From: Robiginitomaculum sp.
GTDB lineage: Bacteria > Pseudomonadota > Alphaproteobacteria > Caulobacterales > Maricaulaceae
Direction: 5' to 3'
NCBI GenBank assembly: GCA_015485155.1
Contig: WFUF01000025.1
Span: forward strand, 124,001 to 188,000
Length of the DNA stretch: 64,000 nucleotides
Below are positions 1 to 7,585 of the stretch, piece by piece. Under the pieces are notes generated by a model. The model did not search any database. It was given only the letters and a program-made list of their open reading frames with translations, and had not been told where the DNA came from. The translations under genes and the position numbers were made by a program. The first letter of the stretch is position 1. Every line of letters starts with the position of its first letter.

Positions 1-123
1 AGGTTCCGCAAGTTCTGGGCAGAACCATAACACAAATTTTGCCAAAAAGAAAGCGCCTGAATAACAGAAATCAGAAACGGGGCTTTTAAGAGGCTGTAGT
101 TGAGTTTTTCGCGCTGTTGCGCG

Positions 124-151
124 TTGACTTAAAAAGCAAGAGGCGTAGGTT
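124..151 (+). promoter_or_regulatory. possible promoter of the sdh operon
   Basis: A TTGACT hexamer at 124-129 is followed after 16 bases by TAGGTT at 146-151, about 50 bases before the preferred sdhC start. The -35 match is good and the -10 match poor, so this is only a candidate. No operator-like repeat was seen beside it. Confidence 0.25.
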
Positions 152-199
152 TGCCGCTGCTTTGTTTGCATGAATGCAAATCACCTTAAGGGGCAGGAT

Positions 200-619
200 A
201 TGGGCGCAAAAACCAACCAGGCTAGGCCAATGTCACCATTTACCACAATTTGGCGGTGGCACATAACCATGGTGACTTCAATTTTACATCGGTTAAGCGG
301 AATAGTTTTGGCTGGTGGGTCCTTGATATTGGTGTTGTGGCTGTGGGCCCTGTCACAAGGAGCGAAGCGCTATGAACAGGTGATGGGTATGCTGGGCTCT
401 TTTCCCGGCAAACTGATATTGTTTGGGTTTACACTGGCGCTGTTCTTTCATTTGTTAAACGGGGTTAGGCATTTGGTCTGGGATAGTGGCCACGGCTATG
501 AAAAACAAACCTCAAACCAAAGTGCCTGGCTGGTTATGGTTTTATCTTTGGTGTTAACGCTGGCTTTGTGGATTGCCGGGTATTGGGTGTTTGAGGCCTT
601 CCCCGGACAAAAGGCTTAA
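200..619 (+). CDS. sdhC: succinate dehydrogenase cytochrome b556 subunit
   Basis: Membrane anchor of complex II, which with SdhD binds heme b and ubiquinone and holds SdhAB to the inner membrane. The protein opens with the family pattern SPFTTIWRWHITMVTSILHR and has three hydrophobic segments. The histidines in FHLLNGVRHLVWD lie where the heme ligand is expected. The frame is open from an ATG at 170, but the ATG at 200 is preferred: an AAGGGG and CAGGA purine stretch lies just before it, and the family motif then starts near the N terminus (139 residues). It is first in the order sdhC-sdhD-sdhA-DUF4197-sdhB, and sdhD follows at once. Confidence 0.93.
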   Translation: MGAKTNQARPMSPFTTIWRWHITMVTSILHRLSGIVLAGGSLILVLWLWALSQGAKRYEQVMGMLGSFPGKLILFGFTLALFFHLLNGVRHLVWDSGHGYEKQTSNQSAWLVMVLSLVLTLALWIAGYWVFEAFPGQKA

Positions 620-634
620 ATGGAGAAAAAGCCA

Positions 635-1015
635 ATGGCTCGTTTACAAACCCCGCGCGCTAAAATTACCGGTCTTGGTTCCGCAGGACACGGCAGCCGG
701 CATTTTCTGGTGCAAAGAGTAACAGCCTTAGCGCTGTTGATACTGGTCCCTTTTGTGTTGTTTCAGTTCTTAGCGGCATTTTCTTCCGGTTATGAATCGG
801 TGCGGATATGGGCTGGATCCCTGCTTGGTACCGGCACATTGCTGGTTTTGCTAAGCGCCATGTTCTGGCACCTGAAGCTGGGTGTGCAGGTGGTGGTCGA
901 GGATTATTTTGGCGGCTGGGTGCGCTCGGCCCTGTTACTTATAAGTTTTTTTGGTTGTCTGGCTTTCTGGCTGGTCGGAGTTTTGTCAATTTTGAAAATT
1001 TTTATTGAAGGGTGA
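635..1015 (+). CDS. sdhD: succinate dehydrogenase membrane anchor subunit
   Basis: Second membrane anchor of complex II. The sequence begins MARLQTPRAKITGLGSAGHG, the usual alphaproteobacterial SdhD opening with GSA(k)HG before the first membrane helix. Three hydrophobic helices follow, and MFWHLKLGVQVVVEDY in the second half carries the conserved H and the DY pair of the quinone-site region. An ATG at 620 directly after the sdhC stop is in frame. The ATG at 635 is preferred because GGAGAA at 623-628 is well placed as its ribosome binding site, giving 126 residues. Spacing to sdhA is 8 bases. Confidence 0.9.
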   Translation: MARLQTPRAKITGLGSAGHGSRHFLVQRVTALALLILVPFVLFQFLAAFSSGYESVRIWAGSLLGTGTLLVLLSAMFWHLKLGVQVVVEDYFGGWVRSALLLISFFGCLAFWLVGVLSILKIFIEG

Positions 1016-1023
1016 TCCCGTAA

Positions 1024-2805
1024 ATGAGTTCCTATTCCTGGGTCGATCACAAATATGATGTTGTTGTTGTGGGCGCTGGCGGAGCCGGCCTTCGCGCTGC
1101 TTTGGGGGCTGCGCAGGCCGGATTAAAAACCGCTTGCATTTCCAAGGTGTTCCCGACGCGCTCACATACAGTAGCTGCTCAAGGTGGGGTGGCAGCTTCG
1201 CTTGGCAATATGGGCGAGGATAATTGGCGCTGGCACATGTATGATACGGTCAAGGGTTCCGATTGGCTGGGGGATCAAGACAGTATCGAATATTTGTGCC
1301 GCCATGCTCCAGATGCAGTATATGAAATGGAGCATTGGGGCCTGCCGTTTTCCCGTACTGAGGACGGGAAAATATATCAACGGCCATTTGGTGGCATGAC
1401 CACAAAGTTCGGCGAGGGCCCGGCGGCCCAGCGCACCTGTGCGGCAGCTGACCGCACGGGTCATGCCATGCTTCATACTTTATATGGCCAATCCCTGCGT
1501 CATGATGTGGACTTTTTTATCGAAGTGTTTGCTCTTGATTTGATAATGGATGATGAGGGGGCCTGCCGCGGGGTCACGGCTTGGCAATTGGATGATGGCA
1601 CCCTGCATCGGTTTAGTGCTCAAAAAGTAATTCTGGCTACAGGTGGTTATGGCCGGGCGTATTTTTCCTGTACTTCTGCCCATACCTGTACCGGTGATGG
1701 CGGCGGCATGGTGCTGCGCGCTGGTTTGCCAATGCAGGATATGGAGTTTGTGCAATTTCATCCGACCGGAATTTATGGTGCCGGAATGTTAATTACCGAA
1801 GGTGTGCGTGGCGAGGGCGGTTATCTGGTTAATTCCGAGGGTGAGCGCTTTATGGAGCGGTATGCGCCGTCGGCCAAGGACCTGGCTTCCAGAGACGTGG
1901 TGTCACGGGCGATGACACTGGAAATTCGTGAAGGCAGAGGTGTCGGTGATCGTGGCGATCATATATATTTGCATCTTGATCATCTTGATCCGGAAATGAT
2001 CCATAAGCGTCTGCCGGGTATTGCTGAAAGTTCTAAAATTTTTGCCGGTGTTGATGTAACCAAGCAGCCAATTCCAGTATTGCCTACCTGCCATTATAAT
2101 ATGGGCGGAATTCCAACCAATTTTCATGGCGAGGTTGTAACTAAAAAAGGCAAAGACCCTGATGCCGTGGTACCGGGGCTGATGGCGGTAGGTGAAGCTG
2201 CGTGTGTTTCGGTACATGGAGCCAACCGGCTGGGGTCAAATTCATTGATTGATCTGGTGGTATTTGGCCGGGCCGCTGGTTTGCGGTGCGGCGAGACACT
2301 TAAACCGGGCGCCACCAGCAGGGATCTGCCCTCAACCGATGCTCATCTGGATCGGCTGGATCGCCTGCGCCACGCAAATGGCAGCACAGCAACCGCCGAG
2401 CTTAGGCTTTCCATGCAACGGGCCATGCAGGATCATTGTGCAGTGTTTCGCACAGGCGAGGTTCTAAATGAAGGTTGTGAGGCTTTAAGCAAAATCAGCG
2501 ATGCCAGATCTGATTTGAAAGTATCTGATCGCTCAATGATTTGGAATAGCGATTTGATGGAAACACTGGAGCTGGATAATTTAATGGGTAATGCCATGAC
2601 CACTATTTACGGGGCCGCCAACCGGGAGGAAAGCAGAGGTGCGCATGCCAGAGAAGATTTTCCGGATCGTGACGATGATAAATGGATGGAGCACTCTTTA
2701 GCATGGTTTGATGACAAGAAGGTCAAGCTGGGGACACGCCCGGTGCATACCTATACCATGACCGATGAGGTTGAATATATTAAACCCAAAGCAAGGGTCT
2801 ATTGA
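1024..2805 (+). CDS. sdhA: succinate dehydrogenase flavoprotein subunit
   Basis: Catalytic subunit oxidising succinate to fumarate in the TCA cycle and passing electrons to SdhB. It has the N-terminal dinucleotide fold ([18 protein letters not shown]), the SHTVAAQGG segment that holds the covalently flavinylated histidine, the catalytic-region pattern [11 protein letters not shown], and [20 protein letters not shown] late in the FAD domain. The C-terminal domain ends in the normal KARVY. The length of 593 residues is normal for the family. It is flanked by sdhD and, unusually, a DUF4197 lipoprotein gene instead of sdhB directly. Confidence 0.98.
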   Translation: MSSYSWVDHKYDVVVVGAGGAGLRAALGAAQAGLKTACISKVFPTRSHTVAAQGGVAASLGNMGEDNWRWHMYDTVKGSDWLGDQDSIEYLCRHAPDAVYEMEHWGLPFSRTEDGKIYQRPFGGMTTKFGEGPAAQRTCAAADRTGHAMLHTLYGQSLRHDVDFFIEVFALDLIMDDEGACRGVTAWQLDDGTLHRFSAQKVILATGGYGRAYFSCTSAHTCTGDGGGMVLRAGLPMQDMEFVQFHPTGIYGAGMLITEGVRGEGGYLVNSEGERFMERYAPSAKDLASRDVVSRAMTLEIREGRGVGDRGDHIYLHLDHLDPEMIHKRLPGIAESSKIFAGVDVTKQPIPVLPTCHYNMGGIPTNFHGEVVTKKGKDPDAVVPGLMAVGEAACVSVHGANRLGSNSLIDLVVFGRAAGLRCGETLKPGATSRDLPSTDAHLDRLDRLRHANGSTATAELRLSMQRAMQDHCAVFRTGEVLNEGCEALSKISDARSDLKVSDRSMIWNSDLMETLELDNLMGNAMTTIYGAANREESRGAHAREDFPDRDDDKWMEHSLAWFDDKKVKLGTRPVHTYTMTDEVEYIKPKARVY

Positions 2806-2806
2806 T

Positions 2807-3529
2807 ATGGCTACTCGACGTTCTGTTCTTGCGTTGCTTCTTGGGGCACCACTGGCAGCGTGTGAAACTTTTGATCCGGAAATTCTTGATGCGGTTATGG
2901 CCATGGGTGGAAGCTCGTTAACCCAGGGCGAGGCGGCAGAAGGAATTCGCGCAGCTTTGTCCAATGGGGTCTTGTCCGCGCTTGGCATTGTCGGGCGTTC
3001 CGGAGGGTTTTTGAACAATGATTTGATACGAATTTCCCTGCCGCAAAGATTGAGAGAAGTGCAAAAAATCATGGCTTCAATTGGCGCCAGCGCCATGCTT
3101 GATGATTTGCAGGCCAAACTTAACCATGGTGCAGAAAAGGCAGCACCAAAGGCCAAAACCATATTTATGGATGCGGTGGCAGACCTTAGTATTACTGATG
3201 CCATTGCTATTGTGCGCGGCCCGGAAACGGCTGCGACCTTATATTTGCAAGAAAAAACCACACCTGAATTAAGCCGTTTGTTCACCCCGGTTATGAAAAC
3301 GGCACTTGCCGGAACTGGGGCGTTTCAGGCGCTGGATGCGGTAACTAACAGGCTGCAATCTGTTCCATTTGCCCCGAATCTAACCCAAAACGCCAAAAAT
3401 GACTTGGTCTCTCATGGTGTAAAATACGGCTTAAAAGGGGTGTTTACCTATATCGGTAAAGAAGAAGCGGCAATTCGTGAAAACCCGGCCAAACGCACTT
3501 CAGAAATTTTACGACGGGTGTTTGGATAA
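2807..3529 (+). CDS. DUF4197 domain lipoprotein
   Basis: Predicted lipoprotein of the DUF4197 family, function unknown. From the ATG at 2807, one base after the sdhA stop, the protein is 240 residues and starts MATRRSVLALLLGAPLAAC, a short signal peptide ending in a lipobox with Cys19. The mature part has DUF4197 features: SLTQGEAAEGIRAALSNGV near the start, RISLPQRLREV, and TRFT-like and FTYIGKEEAAIRENP segments near the end. An upstream in-frame ATG at 2765 lies inside sdhA and is not preferred, because the lipobox would then sit too far in. The gene lies between sdhA and sdhB on the same strand, so it is probably co-transcribed with them. A role in complex II is only suggested by position. 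Confidence 0.85.
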   Translation: MATRRSVLALLLGAPLAACETFDPEILDAVMAMGGSSLTQGEAAEGIRAALSNGVLSALGIVGRSGGFLNNDLIRISLPQRLREVQKIMASIGASAMLDDLQAKLNHGAEKAAPKAKTIFMDAVADLSITDAIAIVRGPETAATLYLQEKTTPELSRLFTPVMKTALAGTGAFQALDAVTNRLQSVPFAPNLTQNAKNDLVSHGVKYGLKGVFTYIGKEEAAIRENPAKRTSEILRRVFG

Positions 3530-3571
3530 TGTATAATCTGCAAAAACCATTGAAAAAGGTGTGTAAGTGAT

Positions 3572-4366
3572 ATGGCGCAGCTAACTCTGCCAAAAAACTC
3601 AAAAATCACCAAGGGCAAACACTGGCCGGCTCCGGATGGCTCTGATCCTGCCAGTATAACCACTTTCAGGATTTATCGCTACGATCCGGATACAGGAGAT
3701 AACCCCCGGTGGGATCTTTATGATGTTGATACATCCAAATGCGGGCCAATGACCTTGCATGTGCTGATTTATATTAAGGACGAAATTGACCCCACCCTGT
3801 CATTTCGTCGTTCGTGCCGCGAGGGGATTTGCGGCTCCTGTGCCATGAATATTGATGGACGCAATTCTATTGCCTGTACCAAGGGACTTGATGAATTAAA
3901 GGGCAAAGGCGGGGTGATTTCTATTTCACCGCTGCCGCATTTGTCTGTGGTTAAGGATCTGGTACCGGATTTGAGCGATTTTTATGCCCAGCATGCAGCA
4001 ATGGAGCCATATTTACGCACCACTACCCCGGAGCCGCAAAAAGAATGGCGTCAGGCGCCCGAAGACCGGGACAAGCTGGACGGGCTTTATGAGTGCATTA
4101 TGTGCGCATCCTGTTCTACTGCCTGTCCAAGCTATTGGTGGAATGGAGATAAATATCTGGGCCCGGCAGCCTTATTGCAGGCCTATCGCTGGTTAATAGA
4201 TAGCCGTGATGAAGCAACAGGCGAGCGGTTGGATGCGCTAGAAGACCCTTTTCGTCTTTATCGCTGCCACACAATTATGAACTGCACTCAGGTTTGCCCT
4301 AAGGGCTTAAATCCGGCCAAGGCAATTGGAGAGATCAAGAAAATGCTGCTGGAGCGTCTGGTTTAG
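3572..4366 (+). CDS. sdhB: succinate dehydrogenase iron-sulfur subunit
   Basis: Electron-transfer subunit of complex II. It has an N-terminal plant-type ferredoxin domain with the [2Fe-2S] cysteines in [16 protein letters not shown] and a later Cys in SIACTKG. A C-terminal domain follows with [16 protein letters not shown] and [17 protein letters not shown], which bind the [4Fe-4S] and [3Fe-4S] clusters. The 264-residue length and the ending fit the family. It lies 42 bases after the DUF4197 gene and closes the operon. A long non-coding region follows. Confidence 0.97.
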   Translation: MAQLTLPKNSKITKGKHWPAPDGSDPASITTFRIYRYDPDTGDNPRWDLYDVDTSKCGPMTLHVLIYIKDEIDPTLSFRRSCREGICGSCAMNIDGRNSIACTKGLDELKGKGGVISISPLPHLSVVKDLVPDLSDFYAQHAAMEPYLRTTTPEPQKEWRQAPEDRDKLDGLYECIMCASCSTACPSYWWNGDKYLGPAALLQAYRWLIDSRDEATGERLDALEDPFRLYRCHTIMNCTQVCPKGLNPAKAIGEIKKMLLERLV

Positions 4367-4432
4367 AGCCACCAGAGTGCTGTACTAACGGATGTTTGCG
4401 CCGCCGTGTGTTGGCCTAGCTTGTGATTATGG

Positions 4433-4462
4433 TGCTTTCGGGGTCAAAATACTTAAAATTTT
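4433..4462 (+). repeat. possible degenerate arm of the palindromic 3'-end element
   Basis: The stretch GGGTCAAAATACTTAAAATT resembles the outer end of the copy at 62620-62650, which reads GGGTTCAAAATGCTTAAAAT. It lies about 70 bases after the sdhB stop. It may be a decayed copy of the same element, but only one arm is visible and chance similarity of AT-rich DNA cannot be excluded. Confidence 0.3.
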
Positions 4463-4479
4463 GGATACGCAATACTAAT

Positions 4480-4500
4480 CGCAATGCTCCGGTCATTGCG
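4480..4500. repeat. perfect 7-bp inverted repeat
   Basis: CGCAATG (4480-4486) and CATTGCG (4494-4500) form a perfect inverted repeat around a 7-base loop. It lies 114 bases after sdhB and has no following T-tract, so it is not a classic intrinsic terminator. Its role is unknown. Confidence 0.5.
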
Positions 4501-4626
4501 GGCCTGACCCGTAAATCCATACATTTGGTTTTGCGATAAGAGCGGTTGCTAAATTTTCACCATTTCCCCCGCACCGAGTGCAAGGATGGACTTAAAGGTC
4601 GAAGTCGCAAGTGACGGTTGCGGGTG

Positions 4627-4671
4627 AGGGTCACTCTTAAGGGTCACCGCGAAGGGTCACTTATAGGGTCA
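4627..4671 (+). repeat. array of four AGGGTCA heptamers, 12-13 bp period
   Basis: AGGGTCAC occurs at 4627, 4640 and 4653 and AGGGTCAG at 4665, giving spacings of 13, 13 and 12 bases. The intervening bases differ between units, so only the heptamer is kept. Together with the opposed array at 4750-4788 it forms a large, loosely symmetric structure centred near 4708. Such spacing could be an iteron-like protein-binding array or the remains of a slipped short tandem repeat. Confidence 0.75.
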
Positions 4672-4749
4672 GTGCAATTTTCGCTGTCCCTTGAGTGATA
4701 CTTGATATCCCCTGTAATCACACCAAAACAGCACTTAAGGGTAATAAAC

Positions 4750-4788
4750 TGACCTTAAAATGACCCTTGATGACACTGACTGACCCTT
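4750..4788 (-). repeat. opposed array of TGACC-type heptamers, 10-11 bp period
   Basis: Reading the plus strand, TGACCTT (4750), TGACCCT (4761), TGACACT (4771) and TGACCCT (4781) follow at 11, 10 and 10 bases. These are the complement of the AGGGTCA array upstream. A further weak copy, TGTCCCTTGA, lies at 4684. The period is close to one helical turn, which would put the units on one face of the DNA if they are bound by protein. Confidence 0.7.
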
Positions 4789-5062
4789 GGACTGCGGGGA
4801 TAAGTGCAAAAGGCGCCCGCACCTGCCAGAGCTGTTATAATGCAAGGGTTGGGGCAAAGCCCCCTGACAAAACGCTATTTGACAGGTAAATATTCTTCCA
4901 AACCCGGTAATTTCAAGGGTTCTGCGTGCGGCTTCCCAGATGCGGGCAAAGCTGACAATCCAAATATATTGCGCCTGCTCTGCTCATTATCCCCCGGGGA
5001 AAATAGGAAACCGTTTTTTCTGCGTTAAAAGCATAGCGCCCCAGAGAGTTTTGCTTGCAAAT

Positions 5063-5159
5063 GCAAACCCTTGTTTATCGCATTTATTCAACCGCAAAAC
5101 CGGTCCTCAAGTAGCGAAGCGATAGGACACAAAAACCTTCCCACTTTTGCTAAAAATGC
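5063..5159 (-). repeat. palindromic 3'-end element, copy with internal insert
   Basis: One arm (5080-5103) ends ACCGCAAAACCGG, and the other (5138-5159) reads TTCCCACTTTTGCTAAAAAT plus GC. In the uninterrupted copies near 62.5 kb these arms are adjacent. Here 34 bases are inserted between CCGG and TTCCC, including CTCAAGTAGCGAAGCGATAG, a module also found near 51.3 and 62.6 kb. The element starts two or three bases after the maeB stop codon on the minus strand. Confidence 0.8.
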
Positions 5160-5162
5160 TCG

Positions 5163-7436
5163 TTAACGCTCTTCTACCCCGGCGGCGTAAGCTGCAAAAC
5201 TTGCCATGTTTACGATCTCGGAGACGCTGGCGCCAAGTGAACAAATCTGCACAGGTTTTGACAAGCCGGTCAGCAAGGGGCCGATTACCGTGGTTTGACC
5301 AAGCACCGAGAGCAATTTAGTTGAGATCGAGGCAGAGTGTACCGCGGGCATTATTAATACGTTGGCCGGTTCACTTAATCTGGCAAATGGATACATTTGC
5401 CGTGCTACCGGATCCAGCGCCACATCAGCAGAAATTTCGCCCTCATATTCAAAATTGGCGTTGGCTCGTTCGTCAAGTATCTGTACTGCCTGACGAATAT
5501 TCTGGCTGCGCTCGCCACCTGGATTGCCAAAATTTGAATAGGATAAAAACGCCACCCTTGGCACAAATCCCAAATGCCGGACTGTTCTGGAAGCTTCCAC
5601 AGCAATATCCGCCAATTCTTCTGAATCGGGAAACTCTGTTACATTGGTATCGGCAATAAACACCGTATGACCCTTGGTAAGGGCAATGGACAAGCCTAGC
5701 ACCCGACGGCCCTTTGCCGGGTCAATGGCTCGCAAGACATCCTTTAGGGTAATATCATAATTGCGAGTGATGCCACTAACCATTGCATCGGCATCACCAA
5801 GAGCCAGCATGCAAGAGGAAAACACATTGCGATCATTATTGATCAGGCGCTGCACATCACGGCTTAAATAGCCTTTGCGTTGCAGCCTTGCGTATAAATA
5901 GTCAAAATAATCAGGATTGCGATCAGAGAGCATGGCATTGCAAATTTCAAGATCCGCAGTTTCATCAAGTCCGGCAATCTTCATATTGCGCTTAACCTGT
6001 TGTTCCCTACCAATCAGTATGGCTTTGCCAAAGCCCTGATTTTGGAAGGCATAGGCGGCGCGAATCACCGCAGGTTCTTCACCTTCAGCAAAGACAACCG
6101 TTTTTGGCGTGCTGCGCACCGTACTGTGAATGGTTTGAATAAGGGCTGCTGCCGGATCCAGCCGTTGAGCCAGTTGATCGCGATAGGCATCCATATCGGC
6201 AATGGGTCGCCGGGCCACACCGCTTTTCATTGCGGCTTCGGCCACATAGGGCGGAATAAATGAGATCAATCTGGGATCGAAGGGTGCTGGAATAATATAG
6301 TCCCGGCCAAAACTGGGGCGTGCTCCATGATAGGCTGCGGCTACCTCATCGGGCACATCCTCGCGGGCAAGCTCGGCCAAGGCCCGGGCACAGGCAATTT
6401 TCATGTCCTCATTGATGGTTCGGGCTCGCACATCAAGGGCACCGCGAAAAATATATGGAAAACCCAGAACATTATTTACCTGATTTGGATAGTCAGAACG
6501 CCCGGTGGCAATAATGGCATCACGACGTACCGCATGAACCTGCTCCGGGCTTATCTCGGGGTCAGGGTTGGCCATGGCAAAAATAATCGGGTCTTTGGCC
6601 ATGGATTTTACCATGTCTTGTGAAATAACTCCGCCCGCAGAAAGCCCAAACACAACATCGGCACCGACCATGGCTTCTTTTAGAGTGCGCATGGGGGTGG
6701 CAATGGCGTGTTTCTGGTTCCATTGGTTAAGGTCGTCCCGTTGGTCGTGAACCACGCCATTTATGTCTACAACAATGGTATTTTGCTTTTGCACACCTAA
6801 AGACTGCACCAGTTCAAGCACTGAAAGTCCGGCAGCACCGGCACCGACCAGCACCACTTTGGTTTCTCTAATATCACGGTTGGTAAGCTCAATGGCATTG
6901 ATAAGGCCGGCGGTGGCAATGATCGCAGTGCCATGTTGATCATCATGAAATACCGGAATATCCAGTGCATCACGCAAAGCGCTTTCGATCAGGAAACATT
7001 CCGGGCTTTTAATGTCTTCAAGATTGATCCCGCCAAAAGTATTGCCAAATCTGCGAACACATTCAACAAACGCATTTACATCGGTTTCTTCTATTTCGAT
7101 ATCAATACTGTCCACATCAGCAAAGCGTTTGAACAGAACTGCCTTGCCTTCCATTACCGGCTTTGATGCTGCAGGCCCCAGATCTCCCAGCCCCAAAATA
7201 GCCGTTCCATTGCTGACCACAGCAACCATATTGCCCTTGGATGTGTATTCGTACACTGCCTCCGGGTTTTCTGCGATAGCTTTTACCGGGGCAGCAACGC
7301 CAGGTGAATAGGCCAGTGACAGGTCACGCTGGGTTACCATGGGCTTGGTTGCGGCGATTGATATTTTGCCAGGTTGCGGACAGCGATGAAAATCCAGAGC
7401 CTCCTTGTCGGAGGTATTATATCTGCCTTGTGCCAT
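5163..7436 (-). CDS. maeB: NADP-dependent malic enzyme with C-terminal phosphotransacetylase-like domain
   Basis: Oxidative decarboxylation of malate to pyruvate, an anaplerotic/NADPH-supplying step. The N-terminal half has malic enzyme signatures ([36 protein letters not shown], and the nucleotide-binding [13 protein letters not shown]). The C-terminal third is a phosphate acetyl/butyryl-transferase-like domain ([34 protein letters not shown]), the MaeB hybrid architecture. The frame is open to an ATG at 7556, but the ATG at 7436 ([20 protein letters not shown]) matches the normal family start and gives 757 residues. It is transcribed divergently from mutS and convergently with sdhB. Confidence 0.95.
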   Translation of the reverse strand: MAQGRYNTSDKEALDFHRCPQPGKISIAATKPMVTQRDLSLAYSPGVAAPVKAIAENPEAVYEYTSKGNMVAVVSNGTAILGLGDLGPAASKPVMEGKAVLFKRFADVDSIDIEIEETDVNAFVECVRRFGNTFGGINLEDIKSPECFLIESALRDALDIPVFHDDQHGTAIIATAGLINAIELTNRDIRETKVVLVGAGAAGLSVLELVQSLGVQKQNTIVVDINGVVHDQRDDLNQWNQKHAIATPMRTLKEAMVGADVVFGLSAGGVISQDMVKSMAKDPIIFAMANPDPEISPEQVHAVRRDAIIATGRSDYPNQVNNVLGFPYIFRGALDVRARTINEDMKIACARALAELAREDVPDEVAAAYHGARPSFGRDYIIPAPFDPRLISFIPPYVAEAAMKSGVARRPIADMDAYRDQLAQRLDPAAALIQTIHSTVRSTPKTVVFAEGEEPAVIRAAYAFQNQGFGKAILIGREQQVKRNMKIAGLDETADLEICNAMLSDRNPDYFDYLYARLQRKGYLSRDVQRLINNDRNVFSSCMLALGDADAMVSGITRNYDITLKDVLRAIDPAKGRRVLGLSIALTKGHTVFIADTNVTEFPDSEELADIAVEASRTVRHLGFVPRVAFLSYSNFGNPGGERSQNIRQAVQILDERANANFEYEGEISADVALDPVARQMYPFARLSEPANVLIMPAVHSASISTKLLSVLGQTTVIGPLLTGLSKPVQICSLGASVSEIVNMASFAAYAAGVEER

Positions 7437-7585
7437 TGGTTTTAGTTTCCGGTTCTGGTGAATCTTCGGGCGAAGCGTATGGGGTTTTACTGCAACTGGC
7501 AATGATCGGTTTTGGACAAAAATAATAGTGATTTGGCGATGAAAACCGGTACCCACTGGCGCAAATCTGTTTTATTCCTGCTGTT

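Larger units (their letters stand above)
4367..5162. other. 796-base non-coding region between convergent sdhB and maeB
   Basis: No credible gene is visible; the short open frames here have no ribosome binding site and no recognisable protein pattern. It holds a possible degenerate arm of the window's palindromic repeat (4433-4462), a 7-bp inverted repeat (4480-4486 with 4494-4500), two opposed heptamer arrays (4627-4671 and 4750-4788), a small GGGGC/GCCCC hairpin near 4852-4864, and a palindromic repeat copy abutting the maeB stop (5063-5159). Confidence 0.7.

Noticed and set aside
2698-3285. 195-residue open frame on the minus strand opposite sdhA and the DUF4197 gene
   Set aside because: It lies fully antisense to two well-supported genes, has no recognisable pattern and no ribosome binding site. 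It is a frame shadow.
4627-4788. CRISPR array
   Set aside because: Repeats are only seven bases, spacers only 3-6 bases, and orientation reverses midway. No cas gene is nearby.
4804-5125. Short plus-strand open frames of 74 and 61 residues in the sdhB-maeB gap
   Set aside because: They overlap each other, lack ribosome binding sites and run into the palindromic repeat. No protein-like composition was seen.
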